The notes: generated by a model not told the origin, from the letters alone. A stretch of DNA of 64,000 nucleotides from Streptomyces sp. NRRL S-646 (GCF_000720765.1 NZ_JODC01000002.1:1-64000), one strand, 5' to 3'; positions 52,838 to 62,516 are shown, numbered from the stretch's first letter. Made by a program: numbers and translations.

Positions 52838-53785
52838 TCAGGCCACCAGTCGGCGGCGTCCGGTGTCGTTGCCTTCCTCCATCCCGGCGACGAACTCCTT
52901 GAGCCAGGCCGTGAATTCGGGGCCGAGGTCGTCGCGGTCGCAGGCCAGGCGGACCACGGTGCGCAGGTAGTCGCCCTTGTCGCCGGTGTCGTAGCGCAGG
53001 CCGTCGAAGACGACGCCGTGCACCGTGCCGCCCGCGGCCAGTTCCTGCAGGGCGTCGGTGAGCTGGATCTCGCCACCGCGGCCGGGCGGAGTGCGCTCCA
53101 GGGTGTCGAAGACGGCCGGGTCGAGGACGTAGCGGCCGATGACCGCGTAGCTGCTGGGTGCGTCCTGGCGGGACGGCTTCTCGACCAGGCCGGTGACGCG
53201 GACCACGCCGTCCTCGCCCGTCGCCTCGACGGCGGCGCAGCCGTAGAGGTGGATCTGCTCCGGCGGGACCTTCATCAGGGCGATGACGCTGCCCGTGTGC
53301 CGGTCTCGCACGTCGAGCATGCGGCTCAGGAGGGTTTCGCGGGGGTCGATCAGGTCGTCGCCCAGCAGGACGGCGAAGGGCCGGTCGCCGACGTGGCGGC
53401 GGGCGCACAGGACGGCGTGGCCGAGGCCGAGAGGCTCGCCCTGGCGGATGTGGTGGATGTTGGCCAGGCGGGCGGGATCGCGCACGGCGTCCAGACGTAT
53501 CGCGTCGCCCTTGGCGGCGAGCGCCTGTTCCAGTTCGAAGGCGTTGTCGAAGTGGTCCTCGATGGCGCGCTTGTGGCGTCCGGTGACCATGAGGACGTCG
53601 TCGAGCCCGGCCGCGGCGGCCTCCTCGACGACGTACTGGATGGCCGGCTTGTCGACGACCGGCAGCATCTCCTTCGGGGTCGCCTTGGTTGCGGGCAGGA
53701 AACGGGTGCCGAGGCCGGCGGCGGGGATCACGGCCTTGGTGACCGCACGGGGGGAAGTGGCGTGGGGGACGATCATGCGGCTCAT
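52838..53785 (-). CDS. galU: UTP-glucose-1-phosphate uridylyltransferase
   Basis: A 315-residue GalU: AVIPAAGLGTRFLPATKATP, KEMLPVVDKPAIQYVVEEA, DDVLMVTGRHKRAIEDHFD, LLGDDLID and LVEKPSRQDAPS. All nucleotide- and sugar-binding motifs are present. It makes UDP-glucose for cell-wall glycans, trehalose and glycosylation. The start is ATG 53785 or 53776; neither has a good ribosome-binding site. Confidence 0.93.
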   Translation of the reverse strand: MSRMIVPHATSPRAVTKAVIPAAGLGTRFLPATKATPKEMLPVVDKPAIQYVVEEAAAAGLDDVLMVTGRHKRAIEDHFDNAFELEQALAAKGDAIRLDAVRDPARLANIHHIRQGEPLGLGHAVLCARRHVGDRPFAVLLGDDLIDPRETLLSRMLDVRDRHTGSVIALMKVPPEQIHLYGCAAVEATGEDGVVRVTGLVEKPSRQDAPSSYAVIGRYVLDPAVFDTLERTPPGRGGEIQLTDALQELAAGGTVHGVVFDGLRYDTGDKGDYLRTVVRLACDRDDLGPEFTAWLKEFVAGMEEGNDTGRRRLVA

Positions 53786-54137
53786 GCTGGCGCACGCGGA
53801 TGAGAGTCCGCAGAGAGAAACGTGGGATCCCGCTGTGGGTCCGCCCGGCAGTGGAGGTTTCGTGTACCAAGCGCCCGGGGGTGCACACAACTCGGCGGCC
53901 GCCCTACGGTTGTTTCGAATGCGGGTGCGGATACCGCCGGTAACTTATTTGAAGTTGCCGCGTTTTGAACTTTCGTCACTCGAACTCCTTGTTTCCTGTG
54001 CGTCAATTGTGCGAAAGTGAGCGGCCCTGTAGCGGTCCCAGAACCTGACCCGACATAGGTATGCACCAAAGAGGCGCCTGCTTTCCGATGGACGCGAAAT
54101 CCGCCTACCGTCCTGCGGCTTGGAAGGAAATGGTTCA
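53786..54137. other. Divergent intergenic region between galU and the lectin fusion gene
   Basis: 352 bp, noticeably AT-richer than the surroundings around 53930-54020, as expected for promoters. No gene. I could not fix -10/-35 boxes with confidence (TAGGTA at 54055-54060 is one candidate for the plus-strand gene). Confidence 0.45.
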
Positions 54138-55928
54138 GTGCAATCCCCCTACCCCCCACGACCGCCGTACCCACCGCGTCCCGGATCGGGGCCCGCCGAA
54201 TCCGACCGCAACCTCGTCGCGCAGCTTGGTCCGGACGCCTCGGGTGCCCGCGCGGGCGCGTTGTTGCTGGCCCGGCACTGGCGCGCGACGTACGACTACG
54301 CAGTCATCTGCCTTGCTTCCGGGGAGAGTCCGGCATCCATGGCCGCGGCCGCCGCGTTCCACCGGGTGCTGGGCCGACCGGGCGGCGGCGCCCTGCGACC
54401 GCAACTTCTCATGGCCGTACGGGACACCATCAAGGAGTGGGCCGCGGACGACGGTATTTCCGTTCTCCTGCCGGAACTCCGCAAACCGACCGGCGGGCGC
54501 GGACTGCGTGCCGCACGGTCCGCGACGCCCGAAAGGCGGCACATCGCCGAGCGGGCATTCCAGGCCCTTCCGGGAGCCTCGCAATGCCTGCTGTGGCACT
54601 CGGAGGTCGAAGCCGAACCCATAACCGTACCGGCCGGTCTGTTGGGGGTGGACGCGTCCACCGCGTCGGCCGCACTGGAGCAGGCACGCGAGCAATTCCG
54701 GGTGGGCTGTGTGCGCGCCCACCGGGAACTCGCACCCGGCAAGGAATGCCGCTTCTACAACCGCCTCCTCGACGTCCCGATACGCCGCGGCGGTGCCCTG
54801 CTCCCGGATGTCCAGCAGCATCTGACGGAGTGCCGGTACTGCCGGCACGCCGCCGAACAGCTCAGTCATTTCGAGGGCGGCCTGGAGGTGCTGCTCGCGG
54901 AGACCGTGCTCGGCTGGGGCGCCCGGCGCTATCTCGACTCCCGCCCCCGCCGCGGCGGAGACCAGGCGTTCACACCCGGGCGCGGCAGCGCACGACCCGG
55001 CGGCGGGCGCCACCGGCCCGACACGCCGCGAAAGCACACCAAGGCCGTCGTCGTGGGTGTCGGTCTGACGACGCTCGCCCTGCTCGCCACGGTTCTCGTC
55101 AGCAAGGGCTGGTCCGACGACAACGCTGTCCGCGACTCCGGCGCCACCTGGGGAGCCCCCAGCAGCAGCACTCTGCGCCCCTCGCCCCCGGCGGGTGACA
55201 CCTCGTCGGCCCGCTCCCCCTCGCCCGCCTCCGTGGGCCGGCCCGTCGAGGTCGGACGCGGCAGGCTCCGCAACCCGAAGGCCGGACGCTGCCTCGACGT
55301 CCAGGGCGGCAGGCCCAGGGCCGGTGCCGCGGCCGTACTGGCGGCCTGCTCCGCCGCCGGGTCGCAGCAGTGGTCGTACCAGGACGACGGTCTGCTGCGC
55401 AGCGACGCCGACCCCACCCTGTGCCTCGACTCCGACGCCGGCAAGAAGTCGGTGACCCTCGCCGACTGCGTGGCACACGCGGGCGAGGTGCGCTACGACC
55501 TCACGGTCCGCGGGGAGCTTCTGCTGCGCGGCGGCAAGGGACTGCTCGTCGCACCGGGCGGGCGCGCGGACGTCGTCGTCACCGCACGGGACGGTTCCGG
55601 CGGGCAGCGGTGGACGCTTGAAGTCGGCCTCGACGACACCGGCCGCACGGACGAGCAGGGCGGATCGCAGGACACCGGTCGTCCCGCAGGCCAGGACTCT
55701 CCCAGCGGCGCACCGAAGCCGCCCAACTCCCGGACTCCGGAGCGGAAGCCGGGAAGCGAGCCGTACGACGGGCGGTACGAGGAGCGGTTCGCCCAGGTCG
55801 ACAGCGAAACCGGGCCCGTTGGGCCGCCGGCACCCCTTGACGGGGTGCGCGCGCTCCCGGCCGAAGTGGTGGGCGCGGTCACCACCGTCGCGGGCAGGGC
55901 CGAAAAGCTCGAGGCCGCCCTGCACTGA
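54138..55928 (+). CDS. Sigma-like / zinc anti-sigma / ricin-lectin transmembrane fusion
   Basis: A 596-residue single-pass membrane protein. Residues ~30-200 are helical and recall ECF sigma regions (LLARHWRATYDYAVICLASG; ERAFQALPGASQCLLWHSEV; ALEQAREQFRVGC). Next comes a zinc anti-sigma motif HxxxCxxC (H228, C232, C235). A hydrophobic helix (~305-327) is followed by a Ser/Pro linker and a ricin B-type beta-trefoil (~370-490: GRCLDVQGG, QQWSYQDDGLLRS, CLDSDAGKK, QRWTLE). A Pro-rich tail ends the protein. GTG 54138 has GGAAGGA nine bases upstream. It may sense carbohydrate outside and signal inside. The sigma-like reading is my inference; the lectin and ZAS motifs are clear. Confidence 0.82.
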   Translation: MQSPYPPRPPYPPRPGSGPAESDRNLVAQLGPDASGARAGALLLARHWRATYDYAVICLASGESPASMAAAAAFHRVLGRPGGGALRPQLLMAVRDTIKEWAADDGISVLLPELRKPTGGRGLRAARSATPERRHIAERAFQALPGASQCLLWHSEVEAEPITVPAGLLGVDASTASAALEQAREQFRVGCVRAHRELAPGKECRFYNRLLDVPIRRGGALLPDVQQHLTECRYCRHAAEQLSHFEGGLEVLLAETVLGWGARRYLDSRPRRGGDQAFTPGRGSARPGGGRHRPDTPRKHTKAVVVGVGLTTLALLATVLVSKGWSDDNAVRDSGATWGAPSSSTLRPSPPAGDTSSARSPSPASVGRPVEVGRGRLRNPKAGRCLDVQGGRPRAGAAAVLAACSAAGSQQWSYQDDGLLRSDADPTLCLDSDAGKKSVTLADCVAHAGEVRYDLTVRGELLLRGGKGLLVAPGGRADVVVTARDGSGGQRWTLEVGLDDTGRTDEQGGSQDTGRPAGQDSPSGAPKPPNSRTPERKPGSEPYDGRYEERFAQVDSETGPVGPPAPLDGVRALPAEVVGAVTTVAGRAEKLEAALH

Positions 55929-55968
55929 TCAACGCGCGTATAGGGATGTACAACTCATCTGGGGTCGC

Positions 55969-55987
55969 CCCGCCGGGGTGGCCCCAG
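55969..55987 (+). terminator. GC-rich hairpin after the lectin fusion gene
   Basis: CTGGGG (55969-55974) pairs with CCCCAG (55982-55987); the intervening GCCCCGCCGGGG-like sequence can form an inner stem. It starts 41 bp after the stop codon. Confidence 0.5.
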
Positions 55988-56198
55988 CTTCGTTTCTTGT
56001 CGGCATCGGAGGGTTTCTTGTTCGCTTCATTGACACGAGTCACCAGTGGTCATAGTTTTCCCGCCGCGCCCACGATGCCCTACGGGGTGTCAGGTCGGTC
56101 CTGAAGCAGACTGCGTTCAGATGCCGAACGCAGTCCGGGACGCCGGGCGTGCCTGCGGTTCACATCGTCGTGCCCGCACACCGAAGGAGTGACGGCCC

Positions 56199-58664
56199 AT
56201 GACCGACACTGTCTCGCGGAGATCCGCACTGCGTCTGCTGGGCGGCGCGATCGCCGTCGCCACGGCGGCCACCAGCGGACTCACGCCCCCCGCGCACGCA
56301 CTGGACAGACCCGAGGCGGGGGCCGGCTCCCGCGTCGAAGGCCTGATCGGCAAGCTCACCCTCGACGAGAAGATCTCCCTCCTGCACGGCGCCACCGACG
56401 CGAAGTCGCTCGGCCAGGCGGGATACGTCCCCGCAGTCGAACGCCTCGGCATCCCCCGCCTCCGCCTCGCCGACGGCCCCGCCGGCGTCCGTGTCACCCG
56501 GCACGCCACCGCGCTGCCCGCCCCCGTCCTGCTGGCCTCCGCCTTCGACCCGGACCTCGCCCGCCGCTACGGACAGGTCATCGGACGCGAGGGCCGCGCC
56601 CTCGGCCAGGACGTCCTGCTCTCCCCGATGGTCAACCTGATCCGCACCCCGTACGCGGGCCGCAACTTCGAGACCTTCAGCGAGGACCCGCTGCTCGCCT
56701 CCGGCATGGTCGCCGCCGAGATCGGGGGCATCCAGGGCGAGGGCCTCATCGCCACCGTCAAGCACTACGCGATGAACAACCAGGAGAAGGACCGCATGTC
56801 GATCGATGTGCGGATCGACGAGCAGACCATGCACGAGAGCGAACTGCGCGGCTTCGAGGCGGCCGTCGGCGCCGGCGTTGGCGCGGTGATGGGCGCCTAC
56901 AACAAGGTCAACGGCACGTTCTCCTGCGAGAACAAGACCCTGCTCACGGACATCCTGCGCGACCGTTGGGGCTTCGACGGCTGGGTGATGACCGACTGGT
57001 TCGCCGCGCACAGCACCGTCGCGGCGATCACCGCCGGCCTCGACATGGAGATGCCCGACGGCACCCACTTCGGCACGGCGCTCAAATCGGCCGTGCAGAA
57101 CGGCAGCGTGCCCGAGCGCTACGTGGACCGTTCCGTGCGCCGCATCCTCACCGTCATGGACCGCTTCGGCCTCCTCGACGGCAGCGCACCACCACGCCCG
57201 GACCGTGACGCACCGGCGGGCGCCGCCGTGGCCCTGGAGGTCGCCAAGGCCGGCGCGACCCTCCTGCGCAACGAGCACCACACGCTCCCTCTGGCCCGCG
57301 GCGGCACCGTCGCGGTGATCGGCCCGACCGGCACCCTGCCCTTCGTCAGCGGCGGCGGCAGTGCGCACGTCGTTCCGGATCACGCCGACAGCCCGCTGGC
57401 CGCCATCAAGTCGCGTGCGGGGAAGGTCACTTACTCCCTCGGCGAGGATCTGTTCGGCAAGGCGGTCCCGGCGTCCGCGCTGAGCCCCGCCTTCGACAGC
57501 GAGGGGCAGGGGGTCGACGCCGGCAAGGTGTGGACGTACGACGGAACGCTCACCGTCCCCGAGGGCGACGAGTGGACCTTCGTCCTGCACTTCTCCTCCG
57601 CGCCCACGGCCCGCCCCAAGGTCCTCCTCGACGGCACCGAACTGTTCCCGCAGGCCTCCGGATACGGCGAGTTCTTCACGGGCGGCCTGGTCTCGGCCGC
57701 CCCCGACGGGCTGTCCGTGCGCCGCAAGACCCTCACCCTCGCCAAAGGTGCCCACACCCTGAAGATCACCGCGCAGGGAGGGGCCGACGGTCTGCTGTTC
57801 CGGCTGCGGCGCAGCACCGGCGGGACCCGTGCACAGGACGTCGCCGAGGCCGTCAAGGCCGCCCGCGCCGCCCGGGACGTCGTCCTCTTCGCCTATGAGG
57901 ACGCCACCGAGGGCCAGGACCGCACCACCATCGCCCTTCCCGGCCACCAGCAGCAGCTGATCGAGGCCGTCACCGCGTCCAACCCGCGCACCACGGTCGT
58001 CCTCAACACCTCGTCCTCGACCTCGATGCCCTGGCTGCGGCGCACCGGCGCCGTGCTCCAGATGTACTACCCGGGGCAGGAGGGCGCGGCCGCCACCGCA
58101 GCCGTCCTGTACGGCGAGTGCGACCCCGGCGGCCGCCTCACCCAGTCCTTCCCGGTCGACGACGACCACCACCCCGTGGCAGGCGACCCACGCCGCTACC
58201 CGGGCGTGGACGGCACCGAGGAGTACTCCGAAGGCATCCACGCCGGCTACCGGTGGTACGACGCCGAAGGAGTGCGGCCGCTGTTCCCCTTCGGGCACGG
58301 ACTGTCGTACACCTCCTTCTCGTACGAGGACCTGCGGGCCCGCCCGACGCGAGCCGGCATCGAGGTCTCCTTCACCGTCCGCAACACCGGCCGGCGCGGC
58401 GGCGTCGCCGTGCCGCAGGTGTACGTCGGACCCTCGCCGGATCTCCGACTCGACCAGGCGGTACGGGTGTTGGGCGGTTACCGGCGGCTGACCCTGCGGG
58501 CGGGGGAGCGGCGGCGGATCGCCGTGGAAGTCACCGCACGCACATTGTCCTCATGGGACCCGAAGCGTCACGATTGGGTGCTCGGGACCGGCCGGCGCAC
58601 CGTGTGGGTCGGGGCGTCCTCGCGTGATCTGCGGTTGCGTACGAACGTGGAGGTGGGCACGTGA
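56199..58664 (+). CDS. Secreted glycoside hydrolase family 3 beta-glucosidase
   Basis: An 821-residue enzyme with a twin-arginine signal (SRRSALRLLGG, hydrophobic to ~25, AHA cleavage near 35). GH3 N-terminal barrel (~50-330) has DGPAGVR, KHYAMNNQE and nucleophile D266 in GWVMTDWFA. A PA14-like insert (~440-545: WTYDGTLTVPEGDEWTFVLH) and GH3 C-terminal domain (VLFAYEDATEGQDRTTIALPG) follow, then a fibronectin-III-like end (~700-800). It releases terminal beta-linked sugars outside the cell. ATG 56199 follows GAAGGAG. It overlaps the esterase gene by 4 bp (GTGA). Confidence 0.93.
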   Translation: MTDTVSRRSALRLLGGAIAVATAATSGLTPPAHALDRPEAGAGSRVEGLIGKLTLDEKISLLHGATDAKSLGQAGYVPAVERLGIPRLRLADGPAGVRVTRHATALPAPVLLASAFDPDLARRYGQVIGREGRALGQDVLLSPMVNLIRTPYAGRNFETFSEDPLLASGMVAAEIGGIQGEGLIATVKHYAMNNQEKDRMSIDVRIDEQTMHESELRGFEAAVGAGVGAVMGAYNKVNGTFSCENKTLLTDILRDRWGFDGWVMTDWFAAHSTVAAITAGLDMEMPDGTHFGTALKSAVQNGSVPERYVDRSVRRILTVMDRFGLLDGSAPPRPDRDAPAGAAVALEVAKAGATLLRNEHHTLPLARGGTVAVIGPTGTLPFVSGGGSAHVVPDHADSPLAAIKSRAGKVTYSLGEDLFGKAVPASALSPAFDSEGQGVDAGKVWTYDGTLTVPEGDEWTFVLHFSSAPTARPKVLLDGTELFPQASGYGEFFTGGLVSAAPDGLSVRRKTLTLAKGAHTLKITAQGGADGLLFRLRRSTGGTRAQDVAEAVKAARAARDVVLFAYEDATEGQDRTTIALPGHQQQLIEAVTASNPRTTVVLNTSSSTSMPWLRRTGAVLQMYYPGQEGAAATAAVLYGECDPGGRLTQSFPVDDDHHPVAGDPRRYPGVDGTEEYSEGIHAGYRWYDAEGVRPLFPFGHGLSYTSFSYEDLRARPTRAGIEVSFTVRNTGRRGGVAVPQVYVGPSPDLRLDQAVRVLGGYRRLTLRAGERRRIAVEVTARTLSSWDPKRHDWVLGTGRRTVWVGASSRDLRLRTNVEVGT

Positions 58665-60220
58665 TACGACGCATCGTCATCGGCCTGACGGCCCTCGCGG
58701 CGGCCCTCGTCGCACCCGTCCCGGCGGCGCAGGCCGCACCGTCGGGCGGCAACCCGGTCGTCCGCACCGACGCGGGTCTCGTGCGCGGCGAAACCACCGG
58801 CGAGGGACGGCAGTTCCTCGGCATCCCGTACGCCGAGCCGCCGGTCGGCAGGCTCCGCTGGCGCGAGCCGCACGCCGTGCGGCCCTGGCAAGGGGTGAGG
58901 TCCGCACGGGACTTCGGCAACAAGTGTGTACAGAACTCCAGTTGGGACCCCGGCTACGACCAGCCCTCGTACACCGAGGACTGTCTCGACCTCAATGTGT
59001 ACGTCCCCGAGGGCTCCGCCAAACGCTCGGTCCTGGTCTGGTTCCACGGCGGCGGGCTGACCGCCGGCGCCGGTCAGGACGTCGTCCCGGACACCTTCGC
59101 CCGGAAGACCGGAACGGTCGTCGTGACCGTCAACTACCGTCTCGGTGCGATGGGATTCCTCGCCACGTCGGGTCTCGACGGCGAGGCGCACGACGGTGTC
59201 TCCGGCAACTTCGGCATGCTCGACCAGCAGGCCGCGCTGCGCTGGGTGCGGGCCAACATCGGCCGCTTCGGGGGCGATCCGGGCCGCGTCACCATCGCGG
59301 GCGAGTCGGCCGGCGGCCGCTCGGTCTGCACCCAGCTGGCCTCACCGACGGCCAGGGGCCTGTTCCGCGCGGGCATCATCGAGAGCGGCGCCTACGACGA
59401 CTGCACCGCACGCACCCACCAGGACGCGGTGTCCCAGGGAGTCGATTTCGCCAAGAAGCTCGGCTGCGCCACCGTGGCGTGTCTGCGCGGCAAGTCCGCC
59501 CGCGAGGTCCTCGAGGCCCAGGCCGACTTCGACTGGAACCCGGTGGTCGGGGGCGCTTTCCTGCCGGTGCAGCCCGAACAGGCCGTCGCGAAGGGGACCG
59601 CGGCCCGGGTGCCTGTGATCAACGGCTCGAACCAGGACGAGGGCCGGCTGTTCGCCTACTCCTCGTTCGACCTGAACGGCACACCGCTCACGGCCGAGCA
59701 GTACCCGGCGGCCATGCGCAAGGACTTCGGCGAGCAGGCGCTGCAGCGCTATCCGCTGTCGGCGTACCCGACGCCGACCATCGCGTACGCCACCGCGCTG
59801 GGCGACGTCCTGTTCAGCTGTCCGGCACTGCGGCTCGACGCGCTGCTCGCCACCCGCGGTCCGGTCTACTCGTACGAGTTCGCCGACCGCACCTCCCCGC
59901 CCTTCGCCTCCCTGCGCAACCTGCACACGGACTTCGACTTCGGCGCGACGCACGTCAACGAGGTCCAGTACCTCTTCAAGCACTTCGGACTGGAAAGCCC
60001 GCTGAACGCCGAGCAGAAGGTGCTGTCGCGGCAGATGGTCCAGTACTGGGGATCCTTCGTACGGGACGGTGTGCCGCGGGCCGCGGGGCAGCCTCCGATG
60101 CCCGCCGGCCCGGGCGTGATCCTCTCCCTCAAGACCGCGTCCAAGGGTGGAAACACTCTGAGCACCTCGGTCCACCAGGATCACCAGTGCGATCTCTGGG
60201 ACGGCGCGTCGGCAGGCTGA
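58661..60220 (+). CDS. Secreted type-B carboxylesterase
   Basis: A 519-residue alpha/beta hydrolase with a Sec signal peptide (MIRRIVIGLTALAAALVAPV, AQA cleavage ~25). Motifs are GIPYAEPPVGRLRW, EDCLDLNVYVP, the oxyanion WFHGGG, nucleophile GESAGG, acid Glu in NQDEGR and His in THVNEVQYLF. GTG 58661 overlaps the GH3 stop by GTGA, so both exported enzymes are made together. They may jointly strip acyl and sugar groups from a plant or microbial glycoside; this is inference. Confidence 0.92.
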   Translation: MIRRIVIGLTALAAALVAPVPAAQAAPSGGNPVVRTDAGLVRGETTGEGRQFLGIPYAEPPVGRLRWREPHAVRPWQGVRSARDFGNKCVQNSSWDPGYDQPSYTEDCLDLNVYVPEGSAKRSVLVWFHGGGLTAGAGQDVVPDTFARKTGTVVVTVNYRLGAMGFLATSGLDGEAHDGVSGNFGMLDQQAALRWVRANIGRFGGDPGRVTIAGESAGGRSVCTQLASPTARGLFRAGIIESGAYDDCTARTHQDAVSQGVDFAKKLGCATVACLRGKSAREVLEAQADFDWNPVVGGAFLPVQPEQAVAKGTAARVPVINGSNQDEGRLFAYSSFDLNGTPLTAEQYPAAMRKDFGEQALQRYPLSAYPTPTIAYATALGDVLFSCPALRLDALLATRGPVYSYEFADRTSPPFASLRNLHTDFDFGATHVNEVQYLFKHFGLESPLNAEQKVLSRQMVQYWGSFVRDGVPRAAGQPPMPAGPGVILSLKTASKGGNTLSTSVHQDHQCDLWDGASAG

Positions 60221-60306
60221 CCCGGTAGGCTTCCCGGCGTGCGCCCCCGTGCGGCGCACGCCGGGAACACAGCAACCAAAAGGTTACGAATCGGGAGGAA
60301 CCGGCG

Positions 60307-60951
60307 TTGCACGTCCAGGAGTGGCTCGACACGGTGCCCGCGGCAGCCGTCTACGCCGTGGTGGCACTGGTCATCGGTCTGGAGAGCCTGGGCATCCCGC
60401 TGCCGGGCGAGATCATCCTGGTCTCGGCCGCACTGCTCTCCTCCCAGCACTCCGGCATCAACCCGATCGTGCTCGGCGCGTGCGCGACCGCCGGCGCCGT
60501 CATCGGTGACTCCATCGGCTACGCCATCGGCCGCAAGGGCGGACGCCCACTGCTCGCCTGGCTCGGCAGGAAGTTCCCCAGGCACTTCAGTGAGGGCCAC
60601 GTCGCCACCGCCGAGAAGTCCTTCGAGAAGTGGGGGATGTGGGCGGTCTTCTTCGGCCGCTTCGTCGCCCTCCTGCGCATCTTCGCCGGCCCCCTCGCGG
60701 GCGTCCTCCACATGCCGTACTGGAAGTTCCTGACCGCCAACGTCCTCGGCGGCATCTGCTGGGCGGGCGGCACGACGGCGGTCATCTACTACGTGGGCGT
60801 CGTCGCCGAGGACTGGCTGAAGCGGTTCTCGTACCTGGGCCTGGTGGCGGCGGTGCTGATCGGCCTGGCGTCGATGCTGATCGTGAAGCGCAAGGCGAAG
60901 AAGGCGCAGGCGGCACAGCAAGAGCCGGAACCGGTACCCGCCGGGGACTGA
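60307..60951 (+). CDS. DedA-family membrane protein
   Basis: A 214-residue DedA/VTT protein: ALVIGLESLGIPLPGEIILV, GAVIGDSIGYAIGRKGGRPL, FFGRFVALLRIFAGPLAGVL and a final helix ~175-195 with a basic tail. Start is TTG 60307, seven to eight bases after GGGAGG; no ATG or GTG is available at the conserved N-terminus. DedA proteins are membrane lipid/undecaprenyl-phosphate flippases or support envelope homeostasis. Confidence 0.93.
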   Translation: MHVQEWLDTVPAAAVYAVVALVIGLESLGIPLPGEIILVSAALLSSQHSGINPIVLGACATAGAVIGDSIGYAIGRKGGRPLLAWLGRKFPRHFSEGHVATAEKSFEKWGMWAVFFGRFVALLRIFAGPLAGVLHMPYWKFLTANVLGGICWAGGTTAVIYYVGVVAEDWLKRFSYLGLVAAVLIGLASMLIVKRKAKKAQAAQQEPEPVPAGD

Positions 60952-61039
60952 AGCGCCCTTAAGGGGCGGGGCTGTAGCACTATGCGGCTCCGCCGCGTGG
61001 GCGGGACCAGCCCCCACAAACCCGCACCCGCCACGCAAC

Positions 61040-61567
61040 TTACTCGTGCACCTCGCGATGCGCCTTCGCCAGCTCCGCATACATCGTGCCGTTCAGCGTG
61101 ACCCCCTGAAGCTCCTCCTCCGTGAGCTCCCGCTTCACTTTCGCCGGCACCCCCGCGACCAGCGACCCGGGCGGCACCTGCATCCCCTGCGGTACCAGGG
61201 CCTGCGCGGCAACAAGCGACCCCGCCCCGATCACGGCGCCGTTCAGAACAGTCGCCCCCATCCCGATGAGGCAGTCGTCCCCGACGGTGGCCCCATGCAC
61301 CACCGCGTTGTGCCCCACGGACACCCGCTCACCGATGCTGACAGGAAACCCCGGGTCGGCATGGAGCGTGCAGTTGTCCTGGATATTGGCCTGAGCCCCC
61401 ACGAAGATCCGCTCGACGTCCCCCCGCAGCACCGCCCCGTACCAGACGCTCGCCCCCGCCTCCAGCGTCACGTCCCCGATCACGGACGCCGTAGGCGCCA
61501 CGAAGGCCTCCCCGTCGATCTTCGGTTCCCGACCGCCGATACCTGTGATCAACGCCTTCTGCGTCAT
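61040..61567 (-). CDS. Gamma-carbonic-anhydrase-like hexapeptide protein
   Basis: A 175-residue left-handed beta-helix protein: AFVAPTASVIGDVTLEAGAS, VWYGAVLRGD, IQDNCTLHADPGFPVSIGER, VSVGHNAVVHGATVGDDCLI and PPGSLVAGVPAKVKREL. The three His (in LHAD, VGHNAVVHG) match the metal site of gamma-carbonic anhydrase-like proteins (YrdA/PaaY group). ATG 61567 follows GAGGAGAGG. Enzymatic activity of this group is often weak or unknown. Confidence 0.92.
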   Translation of the reverse strand: MTQKALITGIGGREPKIDGEAFVAPTASVIGDVTLEAGASVWYGAVLRGDVERIFVGAQANIQDNCTLHADPGFPVSIGERVSVGHNAVVHGATVGDDCLIGMGATVLNGAVIGAGSLVAAQALVPQGMQVPPGSLVAGVPAKVKRELTEEELQGVTLNGTMYAELAKAHREVHE

Positions 61568-62072
61568 CGCCCTCTCCTCGTCGTCGACACAGAACGCACC
61601 GTAGGCGATGACACCCTGCTGCCGGGCGCCGGGGCCGCGCGCCACCCCCTGCGGCGAGTCGCAGGCGGCCGTGATGTGGCCATCAGGATGCCGACGCCCG
61701 GGCCCCCGACCTGCCGGAGAAGAGCGCGGAGGGCACCGCCAGGATGACAGTGCCCTGCGGGACCAGCAGCGTGGGTCAGGACGACACCCGCGACGTCGTC
61801 CTTGACCAGCCATTCGCGCCGGTACGCCGACGGCGTGCGCAGACCCCGGCGGGACGTAACGGCCTCCGGGGTCTGCCATCGCGGACCTCCTGCGGTCGTC
61901 TCGGCCCTCTCCGCCCCCGGTGGGCCGCCGGGCGCGGCCCTTCTTGTACGACTCCTACACGGCCCGCACGAGCCCGTCATCACCTCGCAAGGGTGATGAC
62001 GGGCCTCGTCCGGTGCCCGCGGAGGCCACCGTCCTGCGGCACCACGCCGGACGCCACAGTGCAGGCCGTCCG
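61568..62072. other. Intergenic stretch between hexapeptide and RDD genes
   Basis: 505 bp with no gene that I can support on either strand; open frames lack the third-position GC pattern and known domains. The only clear structure is the terminator at 61972-62004. Confidence 0.45.
61972..62004 (-). terminator. Terminator downstream of the RDD gene
   Basis: A 13-bp perfect stem (61972-61984 with 61992-62004, GCCCGTCATCACC and its complement) and a 7-nt loop, 69 bp past the RDD stop on the minus strand. Confidence 0.7.
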
Positions 62073-62516
62073 TCAGAACCGGTGGTACCGCACAGCGCTG
62101 GCCATGACGACGTCCTGGACCGAGGCATGGCGTCGGCTGAAGGGAATCCAGAGCAGACCCACGGGGAGAGCGACGCAGAACACGGCCCGCAGCAGGGCCC
62201 GGGGGATGCCGAGCAGCCGCCCGGTGCGGCCGGTGACCTGCAGGCCCAGCAGCCAGTCGCCGAGGGTGCCGCCGGTCGACGCCCAGCTCACGCCCAGATA
62301 GAGCACGGCGACAGCCCAGCCGAGCACCCCCGTCCGCCAGCCGGACAGGTCCGGCATACGGAACGGCGGCCCGGCGACGAGCAGTCGGAGACCCCCGTAC
62401 GCGAACTGCACCGCGAACCCGATGCCGGCCACCACGATCGCGTCGACCAGCGCCGCGAGACATCGCGACACCACTCCCGCGGTGTCGCCCCCGGAGCCCT
62501 GGTCCCCGTGCGTCAT
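62073..62516 (-). CDS. RDD-family membrane protein
   Basis: A 147-residue RDD protein. Helix 1 carries the Arg-Asp pair (SRCLAALVDAIVVAGIGFAV). There are further helices at ~65-85 and ~110-130, with GGTLGDWLLGLQV (family G-D motif) between them. ATG 62516 overlaps the upstream repeat-protein gene by ATGA, so the two form a translational unit. Some RDD proteins are sodium or compatible-solute antiporters; others are uncharacterised. Confidence 0.87.
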   Translation of the reverse strand: MTHGDQGSGGDTAGVVSRCLAALVDAIVVAGIGFAVQFAYGGLRLLVAGPPFRMPDLSGWRTGVLGWAVAVLYLGVSWASTGGTLGDWLLGLQVTGRTGRLLGIPRALLRAVFCVALPVGLLWIPFSRRHASVQDVVMASAVRYHRF

